From assembly GCF_028649455.1 (NCBI RefSeq), contig NZ_JAQSIO010000001.1, forward strand, positions 992,001-1,056,000: a DNA stretch of 64,000 bases. Direction: 5' to 3'. The notes under the pieces were generated by a model. It worked only from the letters and a program-made list of their open reading frames with translations, made no database searches and was not told the origin of the DNA. Every line of letters begins with the position of its first letter. The stretch's first letter is position 1. The translations under genes were made by a program, and so were the position numbers. This stretch comes from Curvibacter microcysteis (GTDB lineage Bacteria > Pseudomonadota > Gammaproteobacteria > Burkholderiales > Burkholderiaceae_C). Below are positions 9,955-17,874 of the stretch, piece after piece.

Positions 9955-12900
9955 ATGCCCGCCACTTCCACCCCGGACCGCCCTTTTCTCAGCCTGGCTG
10001 GCCGGCCTGCGCTGATCCACGGACAGCGGATGCAGCCCCTGTCCCTCAAATACCGCAAAGGGCTGGGCCTGTTGGGGTTTTTGGCCTCGCACGCTGACCG
10101 GGTGTTTCGCCGTGAAACCCTGGCCGAGCTGCTGTGGCCGGATATTTCAGCCTCGGCCGGGCGCGCCAACTTGCGCGTGGTGCTGGCCGACCTGACTGCG
10201 GTGTTCCGCCAACTGGGGCTGGACGGGCTGTTTGAAGTCCAGCGCGATTGGCTGGCCTTGCGCCCTGGCGAGCGCTTGATCACCGACGTGGCGGCCCTGG
10301 CCGCCAGCGCCCAAGGTCAGGCCATGCCCGCCCCGTTGGAGCAGCGCCTGCGCGAGCAACTGGCGCGCGGCACCCTGTGGCTGGCCGAGGCCGACCAAGG
10401 CACCTCCGCCGATTTTCAGGAGTGGCTGCACGCCCAACGCCAACACCTGGAAGACAGCTTGAAACAGGCCGTCCCTGACACGGCTGCGGCCTGGGCGCCA
10501 AGGCCCCTGGCCGGGCAAGTCACCAGCGCGCACGAGGACGCCGGCCCCCACATCAGCCTGCTGACCCTGTTGCGCGTGGAGCCCGACCTCCCCGAGGGCG
10601 AGCAAGGGCTCAGCCCCGCCGGGCCCCCCAGCCCGTGGGTAGAGGCTGTGCGCGCGTTGGCGCGCCTGCATGGTGGCGAGATCAGCGAGCTCAGCGACAG
10701 CGGCCTGACCCTGGTGTTTGGCCTGAACCAGCTGCACACCGGCCAGCGCTGGCAGGCGCTGCAATGCGCGTACGGATTGCATGAGCTGCTGGCCCCGCCC
10801 ATGAAGCTGCGCATGGGCCTGAGCGCGGGCCGCACCCTGGTCCTGCGCCAGCCCCAGCTGCAGTTGCTGGGCAGCCGCAAGCGCCTGGTGGAACGGCTGG
10901 CGCTCTCGGCCGACAGCGGCGAAGTGGTCTGCGACGAAAGCCTGCTGGACCTGGCCCAGCACCTGGGCTTCCAGGCCCTGGGGGCACGCCGCTTTCGGGG
11001 CTTCCAAGAGGAACACAGCCTGTTTCGCGGGCTGCTGGCCCAGCGCCGCCCCATGTTGCTGCCCCCAGGTGGCGACTTCTCCGGCGGCTACTTTGGCCGT
11101 GAAGCCTGGTTGGACCGCGCCCGACAAGGCCTGGGCGCGCCCGCGCCGGCGCGCTGGCTGGGCCTGTGCGTCCAAGGCGACCCCGGCATGGGCAAGACCC
11201 GCCTGGCCTGGGAGTTGGCCCGCCAGCAACAAAACGAAGGCCGCCCCACCTTCTGGCTGAGCGCCTTGCCCGAAGCCGCCGACCAGCCCTGGCGCGGCCT
11301 GCTGGACCTGTTCCAGCGCCTGTTGGCGGGCCCCGGTCAAGTGGAGGCGCAATTGGACCGGCTGGCGCAGCAGCTGGGGGCCACCCTGAGCCCACCGGCG
11401 CACGCGGCCATCGCGGGCCTGATCCGGCACGCCAGCGTACCGCAAGGCCAACAAGGCGCTTTGGCCGAGGGCTTGGGCGCCCTCTTGCGTGGGCGCGGCG
11501 AGCACAGCGCCTTGGTGGTGATTGACGACGTGCAGTGGCTGGACCAGCCCAGTACCCAGCTGCTCAACCGCTTGATTCAAAACGACCCCAGCACGCAATG
11601 GGTGCTGACACAGCGCAGCCAGACCCAGCACGGCCTGCGCCTGGCCGGGCTGCAGGAATGGGTGCTGCCGCCGCTGGACGACGCCAGCGCCGAGGCCATT
11701 CTGAACACCTTGCCCGACGCCGACCTGCTGAGCCCCGAGGCCCGGCGCGGTCGCATCGCCAACGCCCGGGGCCTGCCGCTGTATTTGCTGGCGGACTCGG
11801 TGGCGGCCGACCCCAGCAGCCACTTCAGCGAGTTCTGCCAGGCCCTGCTCAACCGGTTGGGCGACGCGCGCGCGCCCATGGCCGCTGCGGCTGTGTTTGG
11901 CATGCTCTTCGCCATCGACGACCTGGCCACCCTGTGCGGGACCGACGTCGCCGCCCAGGCCTGCGAACGCGCGCTGGCCTCCGGCCTGCTGGTCGCGCGG
12001 GGCACGCAACAGGCTTCTTTCTTCCATCCCCGACTGCGCGAGCACCTGCTGTCGGTCACCCCCGCCGAAACCTTGCAACAGCACGCCCGCCACGCGGCCG
12101 CCTTGCTGCAACAACGCCGCCAGTACACCGAGGCCGCCGTGCTCTGGGAGCAAGCCCAACAAAGCGTTGAGGCCCGCCAGGCCTGGTTCCTGGCCGCCCA
12201 AACCGCCTGGGCCGAGGACGACATCTGCGCGGCCTGCCACAGCAGCCAGCGCCTGGCCCAGCTCGGCTACCTGGACGGCGCCCCCGGCTTGCGCGCCCGC
12301 ATCCTGCACGCCCACGCCCTGATCGCGCGCGACGGCTATGGTTCGCTCGAATCGCAACAGGTGATGGATGGCGTGGCCGAGGCCTCGATCGACCTGGCCA
12401 GCCTGGACCCCGACACCCGCTTCAATGGCCTGATGCTCAGCTACCTGGGCGCGGCCTCGCGAGGCCACGCCGACGGGCTGGCCCATGCCCAGGCCCTGCA
12501 GGACGCGGCACACAGCCCGGCGCAGCACATGACCGCCTGCTGGGCGCGCGGCAACACCTTGTTCTGGATGGGCCGGCTGCGCGAGGCCCGCGAAGCCTTG
12601 ACCCAATGCATCCACTGGGGCACAGGGCTCAGCCCCCGCGAGCGGATGCTGTTCTTCCCCTCCGACCTGTCGGTGTTCGCCCAGGCCGAACTCGGCTGGC
12701 TGCTGTGGTTTCTGGGCGAGCACGAGGCCTCCCAGACCTGGCTGCAGCAAGCACAGGCCCAGGCCGAGCGCTCCAGCACGCGGCAGGACCCCTGCATTGC
12801 CAACTGCTTTGCCGCCCTCAGCGCCTGGTGCCAAGACGATCTGGCGCGCACCCACACCCTGGCCCTGCAGGCCTACCAGACGGCCGAGGCAGAAGGCTTT

Positions 12901-13317
12901 GGCTTTTGGCTGGCGGTCGCGGGTTTGCTGCTTGCCCTGGCCCAGGGCAGCCACGGCCAGCCAGTGGATGTGCAGCCCCTCATGGCGGCTGCCGACACCA
13001 TGCTGGCGGGCTACCGCGCCGGCACCACCACCGCCCTGTGGCTGCTGGGTGCCACGCTGCAAGCCAGCGGCCGCGCCGCAGAAGCCCTGCCGGTGCTGGA
13101 ACAGGCCCTGCTGGCCTGCGAAAGCTACGAGCACCGCTACTGCCGCATGGACCTGCACCGGCTGCATGCCCAGGCCCTGGCCCAGTTGGGGCAGACCGAT
13201 CACGCCACGCAAGCCTGGCAACAGGCCTGGGTCGCCGCGCAAGACATTGAGGCGCAGGGATGGCTGCAACGCTGGGGCCCGCAGCACCCGGCAACAGGCG
13301 CTGCGCGGGGCCACTGA
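9955..13317 (+). CDS. Large SARP-like / degenerate cyclase / AAA ATPase regulator with TPR-like repeats
   Basis: An 1120-residue multidomain regulator. Residues 10-95 look like the winged helix of SARP/BTAD proteins (KYRKGLGLLGFLASH, ETLAELLWPD), followed by a short BTAD-like helical segment to about 175. Residues 195-365 resemble a class III nucleotide cyclase homology domain (LHGGEISELSDSGLTLVFGL, LRMGLSAG, ERLALSADSGEVVCDE), but the catalytic metal aspartates are absent. An AAA/STAND ATPase follows: Walker A GDPGMGKTRLAWE near 408 and Walker B LVVIDDVQWLD near 520. From about 690 the chain is Ala/Leu/Gln-rich helical repeats of TPR type. The Bug-protein gene 83 bp downstream may be its target. 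Effector unknown. Confidence 0.82.
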   Translation: MPATSTPDRPFLSLAGRPALIHGQRMQPLSLKYRKGLGLLGFLASHADRVFRRETLAELLWPDISASAGRANLRVVLADLTAVFRQLGLDGLFEVQRDWLALRPGERLITDVAALAASAQGQAMPAPLEQRLREQLARGTLWLAEADQGTSADFQEWLHAQRQHLEDSLKQAVPDTAAAWAPRPLAGQVTSAHEDAGPHISLLTLLRVEPDLPEGEQGLSPAGPPSPWVEAVRALARLHGGEISELSDSGLTLVFGLNQLHTGQRWQALQCAYGLHELLAPPMKLRMGLSAGRTLVLRQPQLQLLGSRKRLVERLALSADSGEVVCDESLLDLAQHLGFQALGARRFRGFQEEHSLFRGLLAQRRPMLLPPGGDFSGGYFGREAWLDRARQGLGAPAPARWLGLCVQGDPGMGKTRLAWELARQQQNEGRPTFWLSALPEAADQPWRGLLDLFQRLLAGPGQVEAQLDRLAQQLGATLSPPAHAAIAGLIRHASVPQGQQGALAEGLGALLRGRGEHSALVVIDDVQWLDQPSTQLLNRLIQNDPSTQWVLTQRSQTQHGLRLAGLQEWVLPPLDDASAEAILNTLPDADLLSPEARRGRIANARGLPLYLLADSVAADPSSHFSEFCQALLNRLGDARAPMAAAAVFGMLFAIDDLATLCGTDVAAQACERALASGLLVARGTQQASFFHPRLREHLLSVTPAETLQQHARHAAALLQQRRQYTEAAVLWEQAQQSVEARQAWFLAAQTAWAEDDICAACHSSQRLAQLGYLDGAPGLRARILHAHALIARDGYGSLESQQVMDGVAEASIDLASLDPDTRFNGLMLSYLGAASRGHADGLAHAQALQDAAHSPAQHMTACWARGNTLFWMGRLREAREALTQCIHWGTGLSPRERMLFFPSDLSVFAQAELGWLLWFLGEHEASQTWLQQAQAQAERSSTRQDPCIANCFAALSAWCQDDLARTHTLALQAYQTAEAEGFGFWLAVAGLLLALAQGSHGQPVDVQPLMAAADTMLAGYRAGTTTALWLLGATLQASGRAAEALPVLEQALLACESYEHRYCRMDLHRLHAQALAQLGQTDHATQAWQQAWVAAQDIEAQGWLQRWGPQHPATGAARGH

Positions 13318-13400
13318 GCGCGCCGCCGCCCGGCGTGCCGGGCATGGTTTGGCTCGGTTGTTGCTTGAGGCTGGGACCCCCTCAGCCCTGGAGTCCGCCC

Positions 13401-14381
13401 ATGACCACGCCCCGCTTGAACCGACGCACCTTCACCAGCGGCCTGGCCGCTTCAGCCTTGGGCCTGAGCGCGCTGCCCGCGCGTGCCGCCTGGCCGGACA
13501 AGCCGATCCGCATCGTGGTCACCTTCCCGGCGGGCGGCGCCAGCGACATCGTGGCGCGCCTGATGGCCGACCAGTTGGCGCGCAAGCTCAACAGCCCCGT
13601 GGTGGTGGACAACCGCCCTGGCGCCGGCGGCAGCGTGGGCGGCCAGGCCGTGCACCAGGCCAGCCCGGACGGCTACACCTTGATGCTGTCCAACTCCACG
13701 CCAATCTCGATCGGCCCGTTTGCCCTGGACAAGCAACCCTATGATCCCGTGGAAGGCTTCAGCCACATCGCCATGCTGGGCTCGGCCCCCTGCGTGCTGA
13801 TGGCCACACCCAGCGCCCCCATCCGCACCATTGCCGACCTGGAGTCGGTGGCGCGCAAAAGCGGTCGGCTGGATTTTGGTTCGGGTGGGCCGGCCTCGAT
13901 CGGCCACATCTATGGCGAACTGATGCGCAAGACCATGGGCGTGAACTTGGTCCACGTGCCTTACCGGGGTGGCGCGCCCATGACCACGGACCTGATCTCG
14001 GGCGTGATCCCGGTGGGCATCGACGTGCTGACCGCTTACGTGCCCTACTTCCGCAGCGGGCAGTTGATCCCCCTGGCGGTGACCTCAGCCGCGCGCTCGC
14101 CCCTGGTGCAGGACGTGCCCAGCGTGCAGGAGTTTGGTTACGGCAAGCTGGTGCTGGACAATTTTTTTGGCCTGTCCGGCCCACCCGGCCTGCCTGCAGA
14201 CCTGGTGGCCAAGCTCAACAGCGCCTGCAACGAGGTGCTGGCCCAGCCCGAGGTGAAGCGCAAGATGCTGGAACTGGGCGTGACCACCAGCCCGGGCACG
14301 TCGGTGGCCTTCAGCCGCTATGTGCGTGACCAGGTGGCCTTGCTGGCCCCCACCGTCAAAGCGGCGGGCACCCGACTCTGA
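13401..14381 (+). CDS. Bug-family (tripartite tricarboxylate) substrate-binding protein
   Basis: A 326-residue periplasmic solute receptor of the TctC/Bug family, which binds carboxylates or related small acids. The N-terminus LNRRTFTSGLAASALGLSAL followed by PARAA is a twin-arginine-type signal. The mature start WPDKPIRIVVTFPAGGASDIVARL and VVVDNRPGAGGSVGGQAV are the hallmark Bug sequences. The ATG at 13401 is chosen because it opens the signal peptide; an upstream in-frame start at 13260 would overlap the preceding regulator. No TctA/TctB membrane genes are adjacent, which is usual for Bug orphans in Burkholderiales. It probably either pairs with a distant transporter or acts as a sensor. 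Confidence 0.92.
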   Translation: MTTPRLNRRTFTSGLAASALGLSALPARAAWPDKPIRIVVTFPAGGASDIVARLMADQLARKLNSPVVVDNRPGAGGSVGGQAVHQASPDGYTLMLSNSTPISIGPFALDKQPYDPVEGFSHIAMLGSAPCVLMATPSAPIRTIADLESVARKSGRLDFGSGGPASIGHIYGELMRKTMGVNLVHVPYRGGAPMTTDLISGVIPVGIDVLTAYVPYFRSGQLIPLAVTSAARSPLVQDVPSVQEFGYGKLVLDNFFGLSGPPGLPADLVAKLNSACNEVLAQPEVKRKMLELGVTTSPGTSVAFSRYVRDQVALLAPTVKAAGTRL

Positions 14382-14409
14382 GCCCGTCGCTTGTGAAACG
14401 CGTGGCGCT

Positions 14410-14592
14410 TTAACGCACCACGCGCAGGTAAGCAGCGGCCGCTTGGCGCAGTTCGTGGGCTTGCTGGGGGTCGTAACCCACGCGGGCTTCAGCGCCCTCG
14501 AGCAAACGGTTGGCGATACCGCCCTGCGGCCAGCCGAAACGGCCTTCAGCCAGGGGGCGGGTCATGAACAGGCGGGCAAGAATGGCAAACAT
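14410..14592 (-). CDS. Small hypothetical protein (60 residues)
   Basis: A short ORF encoding MFAILARLFMTRPLAEGRFG and onward, ending YLRVVR. The first 12 residues are hydrophobic and could be a short amphipathic membrane helix; the rest is helical with Ala, Gln and Arg. ATG 14592 is preferred; an in-frame GTG at 14601 is possible. I recognise no family. Support for a real gene is the perfect 18-bp palindrome TTAAGGGTTAACCCTTAA 43 bp upstream of the ATG, sharing its core with the dyad before the 8277-8717 gene. It is convergent with the Bug gene, 28 bp away, and divergent from the phosphoesterase. Confidence 0.6.
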   Translation of the reverse strand: MFAILARLFMTRPLAEGRFGWPQGGIANRLLEGAEARVGYDPQQAHELRQAAAAYLRVVR

Positions 14593-14634
14593 ACAAATCA
14601 CCGATCAACGGTGCCTAGAAGAGATAGCTCTAGA

Positions 14635-14652
14635 TTAAGGGTTAACCCTTAA
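14635..14652 (-). promoter_or_regulatory. Perfect 18-bp palindrome TTAAGGGTTAACCCTTAA
   Basis: A fully symmetrical dyad in the 148-bp divergent region between the small gene (start 14592) and the phosphoesterase (start 14741). Its GGGTTAACCC core ends 46 bp before ATG 14592, nearly the same spacing as at 8768-8777. Most likely a regulator-binding site. Confidence 0.55.
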
Positions 14653-14740
14653 TTAGCAAGCCCAACTCCATACCGCTTTGGCATGGGCCCTGCCGGTGGC
14701 CGGCATGGCCCTGTGCGCCTGGGCGCCACAATGGGGGGTC

Positions 14741-15577
14741 ATGAAACTTCAGCTCCTGTCCGACCTGCACCTGGAGGTGCACCCGCATTTCGCCCCCGAA
14801 CCCCACCCCGAGGCCGACCTGCTGGTCCTGGCGGGCGACATTGGCTCCTACCAACCCGGCTCGCTGCTCAGCGACCCCGACTTCGGTCTGGCCCGGTTTT
14901 CCCCGCGCAGCGCAGGCGGCCACTGGCCCGTGCCGGTGTTGTTTGTGCCTGGCAACCACGAGTACGACCAGCAAGACTTCGACCTGGCCCACCAGCGCCT
15001 GCGCGAAACCTGCGAGCGCCTGGGCCTGATCTGGCTCGAACGCAGCAGCACCCTCATCGACGGCGTGCGCTTTGTCGGCACCACGCTGTGGACCGACTTC
15101 GACGCCCTGGCCGTGCAGGCCCAGGCCCCCACCGCCCAGGCCCTGAAGATGCGCGACAAGGCCTTTCGCGCCGCCAACTTTTACCTGCGCAAAACCGGCA
15201 GCACCCGGCACGGCCAGCCCATGCTGGCGCCTGAGATCCGCGAGCAGGCCCTGCTGTGCCAACAGTGGCTGCGTGACACCCTGGCCCAGCCCCACCCCGG
15301 CCCCACCGTGGTGGTGACCCATTTTGCGCCCAGCCTGCTCAGCGCCGACCCGCGCTACGGTCTGGTGCCGGGCACCGCCGGCTTCTGCAACGCGCTGGAC
15401 GACTTGCTGCCCCAGGCCGCGCTCTGGCTGCACGGGCATTTGCACGCTCCCAGCCACTACCGCAGCCAAGGCTGCGAGGTGCGGGCCAACCCCCTGGGCT
15501 ATGCGCGCAAGAACGAGCAGGTGCACTTCCAGCCTTGCCAATGCATTGAGGTCCCCACGCAGCAGGCCCAGGTCTGA
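14741..15577 (+). CDS. Calcineurin-like metallophosphoesterase
   Basis: A 278-residue cytoplasmic hydrolase of the calcineurin-like fold with a two-metal centre. The ordered motifs are visible: SDLHLE (first D and H ligands), LAGDIG, PGNHEYD, VVTHFAP and the C-terminal WLHGHLH. There is no signal peptide if translation starts at ATG 14741, just before MKLQLLSDLHLE; the longer frame from 14678 is not supported. Substrate is unknown; related proteins act on nucleotides, phosphodiesters or phosphoproteins. It stands alone between the small divergent gene and the universal stress protein gene, which follows after 76 bp and has its own regulatory site. Confidence 0.88.
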   Translation: MKLQLLSDLHLEVHPHFAPEPHPEADLLVLAGDIGSYQPGSLLSDPDFGLARFSPRSAGGHWPVPVLFVPGNHEYDQQDFDLAHQRLRETCERLGLIWLERSSTLIDGVRFVGTTLWTDFDALAVQAQAPTAQALKMRDKAFRAANFYLRKTGSTRHGQPMLAPEIREQALLCQQWLRDTLAQPHPGPTVVVTHFAPSLLSADPRYGLVPGTAGFCNALDDLLPQAALWLHGHLHAPSHYRSQGCEVRANPLGYARKNEQVHFQPCQCIEVPTQQAQV

Positions 15578-15589
15578 GACGCCAGGCGC

Positions 15590-15603
15590 TTGACACACAT
15601 CAA
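15590..15603 (+). promoter_or_regulatory. FNR/ANR-like box upstream of the universal stress gene
   Basis: TTGACACACATCAA differs from the FNR/ANR consensus TTGAT-N4-ATCAA at one position. Its centre is about 57 bp upstream of ATG 15654. If it acts at -41.5, transcription would begin near 15638, just before the ribosome site AAGGAG at 15643. Low-oxygen control of usp genes by FNR/ANR proteins is well known in related bacteria. Confidence 0.5.
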
Positions 15604-15653
15604 GGCGCCAGCAGCCCCTCGGCCCTAAGCTGAAGACTCATCAAGGAGACCCC

Positions 15654-16076
15654 ATGAAGATTCTTCTCGCCGTCGATGGCAGCGCCTACACCAAGAAAAT
15701 GCTCGCTTACCTGAGCACCCACGAGGCCCTGATCTCGGGCGCGGTCGAGTACACCGTGCTGACCGTGCAGGCCCAGTTGCCGACCCGCGCACGCGCGGCG
15801 GTAGGCAAGCAAATCGTGGACGACTACTACCGCGAAGAAGCGGAAAAAGTCCTGGCCCCCGTGACCAAGTTCCTGGCCCGGCACGGCATCGCGCCCGAAC
15901 GCGCCAGCAAGGTTGGCCAGCCTGGCGAAGCGATTGCCAAGTTCGCCGAAGCCGGCAAGTTTGACCTGGTGGTGATGGGCTCGCACGGCCACAGCTCGCT
16001 GGGCAACCTGGTCATGGGCTCGGTCAGCACCCAGGTGCTGGCGCACTGCAAAGTGCCTGTGCTCTTGGTGCGCTGA
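15654..16076 (+). CDS. Universal stress protein (UspA family)
   Basis: A 140-residue single-domain Usp. It begins MKILLAVDGSAYTKKMLAYL, with the aspartate of the nucleotide-binding loop, and ends with the ATP-binding signature G-2X-G-9X-G(S/T), seen as GSHGHSSLGNLVMGS. It is therefore an ATP-binding (UspFG/MJ0577-type) member. The ribosome site AAGGAGAC precedes the ATG. The FNR-like box upstream suggests induction under low oxygen. A hairpin follows the gene. Usp proteins aid survival in growth arrest; the molecular target is not known. Confidence 0.93.
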   Translation: MKILLAVDGSAYTKKMLAYLSTHEALISGAVEYTVLTVQAQLPTRARAAVGKQIVDDYYREEAEKVLAPVTKFLARHGIAPERASKVGQPGEAIAKFAEAGKFDLVVMGSHGHSSLGNLVMGSVSTQVLAHCKVPVLLVR

Positions 16077-16081
16077 CGCGC

Positions 16082-16105
16082 TCAAGCCCGCTTGGGCGGG
16101 CTTGA
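16082..16105 (+). terminator. Stem-loop between convergent usp and TetR genes
   Basis: TCAAGCCCGC and GCGGGCTTGA form a perfect 10-bp stem around TTGG. There is no clear T run, so it may stop transcription inefficiently, or protect 3' ends of both convergent transcripts. Confidence 0.5.
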
Positions 16106-16135
16106 CCGAGGTGCCCGCCGCGCGGGCGGGGCGCC

Positions 16136-16753
16136 TCAGCGCGGCGCCAGGCCTTCGAAGCAGGTGCGCAGCACCAGGTCAACGATTTGGGCGTTGCTGT
16201 ACTGCGAGCCCTGGCGCAGAAAGCTGACCACGGGGTCGCAAGCTCGGGCGTACAGGGTGTAGAGCACCACCAGCGGCGGCAGGGTCGGGTTGAGCAGGCC
16301 TTGCGCCTGGCCCTCGGTGATCCACTCGCCCAACTGGTCGCTCAGCGCCACCAGGCCGTTCATGTAATCGCGGTTGCCCGTGAGCACCGAGCGCAGCGTG
16401 GAATTGCGGCTGGGCAGCGAAGGCATTTCGTCGGCCAGTTGCAAGGACATGGCCCAACCCACCACCGACTTGAGCTTGTCCACCGGCGAAATATCGGCCG
16501 GCACCAGCAGCAAAAAGTCTTGCGCGCGCTTGATCACATGGACCATGGCCGCCGCCGCCAATTGCTCCTTGCCCGGGAAGTGCTTGTACAGGCTGGCCTT
16601 GGCAATGCCCACCGCAGCCGCGACTTCGTCCACGGTCATGGCGTCATAGCCTTTTTCGCCGAGCAGGCGAATCACGGTCTGAACGATGGCCTCTTCACGC
16701 ACCTGGTGCATTTGGGCTTTGAAAGAAACGCGGGCGGGGGTGGTGGTATTCAC
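16136..16753 (-). CDS. TetR-family transcriptional regulator
   Basis: A 205-residue repressor-type protein. The N-terminal helix-turn-helix lies at residues 20-65, with MTVDEVAAAVGIAKASLYKHF as the characteristic recognition part (written across its 21 residues at about 39-59). The C-terminal domain binds an unknown ligand. ATG 16753 gives a short polar tail before the HTH, normal for the family. It is convergent with the usp gene and is followed upstream on the same strand by the ArgP-like LysR gene, 88 bp away and apparently separate. No obvious target operon adjoins it, so it may act on itself or at a distance. Confidence 0.9.
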   Translation of the reverse strand: MNTTTPARVSFKAQMHQVREEAIVQTVIRLLGEKGYDAMTVDEVAAAVGIAKASLYKHFPGKEQLAAAAMVHVIKRAQDFLLLVPADISPVDKLKSVVGWAMSLQLADEMPSLPSRNSTLRSVLTGNRDYMNGLVALSDQLGEWITEGQAQGLLNPTLPPLVVLYTLYARACDPVVSFLRQGSQYSNAQIVDLVLRTCFEGLAPR

Positions 16754-16841
16754 AATGTGATTTTAGTCGGAGCACGACAGAAGGCCGAAAACTGCCACAA
16801 GAGGCTGAGTCAGGCCCAGGGACAGCCCACGCAAACGTGGT

Positions 16842-17750
16842 TCAAACCAGGGCCTGGGCAGCGGCGCGGGTCAAGGCCGTTGACAAGGCGTCCAGCACCT
16901 CGGACTCGAGGTTCCAGCAGTGCCAATACAGCTGGATGGGCAGGCTGTGCTGGGGCGCCACATTGACCAACTCGCCGCGTGCCAGCGGGCCGCGCGCCAG
17001 CAGCTCAGGCAGCACACTCACGCCCCAGGCGGCCATGACGGCACGCAGCTGCCCTTCCGAGCTGGGCACAAACAACTGGCTCAGCGTGACGCGCTTGAGG
17101 CCAAAACACTGGCCCACAAACTCGCTTTGCATGTCGTCCTTGCGGTTGAAGGCCACGAAGGGAATGTCGCGGAAGTTGTGCTGGGTCAGGCCCTCGGGCA
17201 TGCGCTGACGCGCCAGCTCGGGGTGGGCCACGGCCACATAGCGCATGGCGCCCAGGGGCACCACCTTGCAGCCGCGCAGCGCTTGCTTGAGCGTGGTGAC
17301 GCAGCCCAGCACCTGACCGGAGCGCAGCCACTCGTCCGTGAAGTCCTGGTCGTCGGTGATGATTTCCAGCGGCAGGCCCTGTTGCACGAGGGAGTCCAGC
17401 GCGGGCAAGGCCCAGCTGGCGATGCTGTCGGCGTTGATGGCGATCGAGATGCGCTCGTCCTCGCGGGCGCGCTTGGAGCCTCCCGGGGTGAGGTCGCGCA
17501 GGTCGCGGTCCAGATCAACGCGCAGCAGGCGCAGCTGCTTGGTGTGCTTGAGCAGCAATTGCCCGGCCGGCGTGGCCTTCAGTGGGCGGCTGCGCACGAT
17601 GAGCACGGTACCGGCCTGGGCTTCCAGGGCTCGCAGGCGTTGCGAGACGGCGGACTGGGTGATGCTCAGGCGCTGCGCGGCGCGTTCAAAACCACCTTCT
17701 TCAACGATGGCGGCCAGGCATTCAAGGGCGTGGGGGTCAAAGGTATTCAT
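16842..17750 (-). CDS. ArgP/IciA-type LysR regulator
   Basis: A 302-residue LysR protein close to ArgP, which in enterobacteria activates amino-acid exporter genes in response to arginine and lysine. The opening DPHALECLAAIVEEGGFERA and TQSAVSQRLRALE, and a domain with VLGCVTTLKQALRGCKVVPLG and YVAVAHPELA, are typical of that branch. Instead of the usual adjacent lysE gene it is divergent from dadA across a 124-bp promoter region; a LysE-type gene does occur at 49262-49876. Control of dadA by an amino acid is a reasonable positional inference. The ATG at 17750 directly begins the conserved domain. Confidence 0.88.
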   Translation of the reverse strand: MNTFDPHALECLAAIVEEGGFERAAQRLSITQSAVSQRLRALEAQAGTVLIVRSRPLKATPAGQLLLKHTKQLRLLRVDLDRDLRDLTPGGSKRAREDERISIAINADSIASWALPALDSLVQQGLPLEIITDDQDFTDEWLRSGQVLGCVTTLKQALRGCKVVPLGAMRYVAVAHPELARQRMPEGLTQHNFRDIPFVAFNRKDDMQSEFVGQCFGLKRVTLSQLFVPSSEGQLRAVMAAWGVSVLPELLARGPLARGELVNVAPQHSLPIQLYWHCWNLESEVLDALSTALTRAAAQALV

Positions 17751-17833
17751 GGGTCGATACCGGCTCGTGACCGGGTCGAAAACAGCAAGCCTCGATTATT
17801 AGCAATGCTGATGAAACTGCCAAGAGTTTAATT

Positions 17834-17848
17834 TTGCTTTTCAAGCAA
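17834..17848 (+). promoter_or_regulatory. Dyad TTGCTT-TTC-AAGCAA upstream of dadA
   Basis: A 6-bp-arm inverted repeat with a 3-bp centre, 26 bp before the dadA ATG and inside the divergent region shared with the ArgP-like gene. Candidate operator only; the surrounding 17751-17874 stretch is AT-rich compared with its neighbours. Confidence 0.3.
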
Positions 17849-17874
17849 GTACCGCTTGTCGCACACTTCGTGGC

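Noticed and set aside
13327-13344. Short CCCGGC-gt-GCCGGG dyad after the large regulator gene
   Set aside because: Only 6 bp arms in very GC-rich DNA with no T run; expected by chance.
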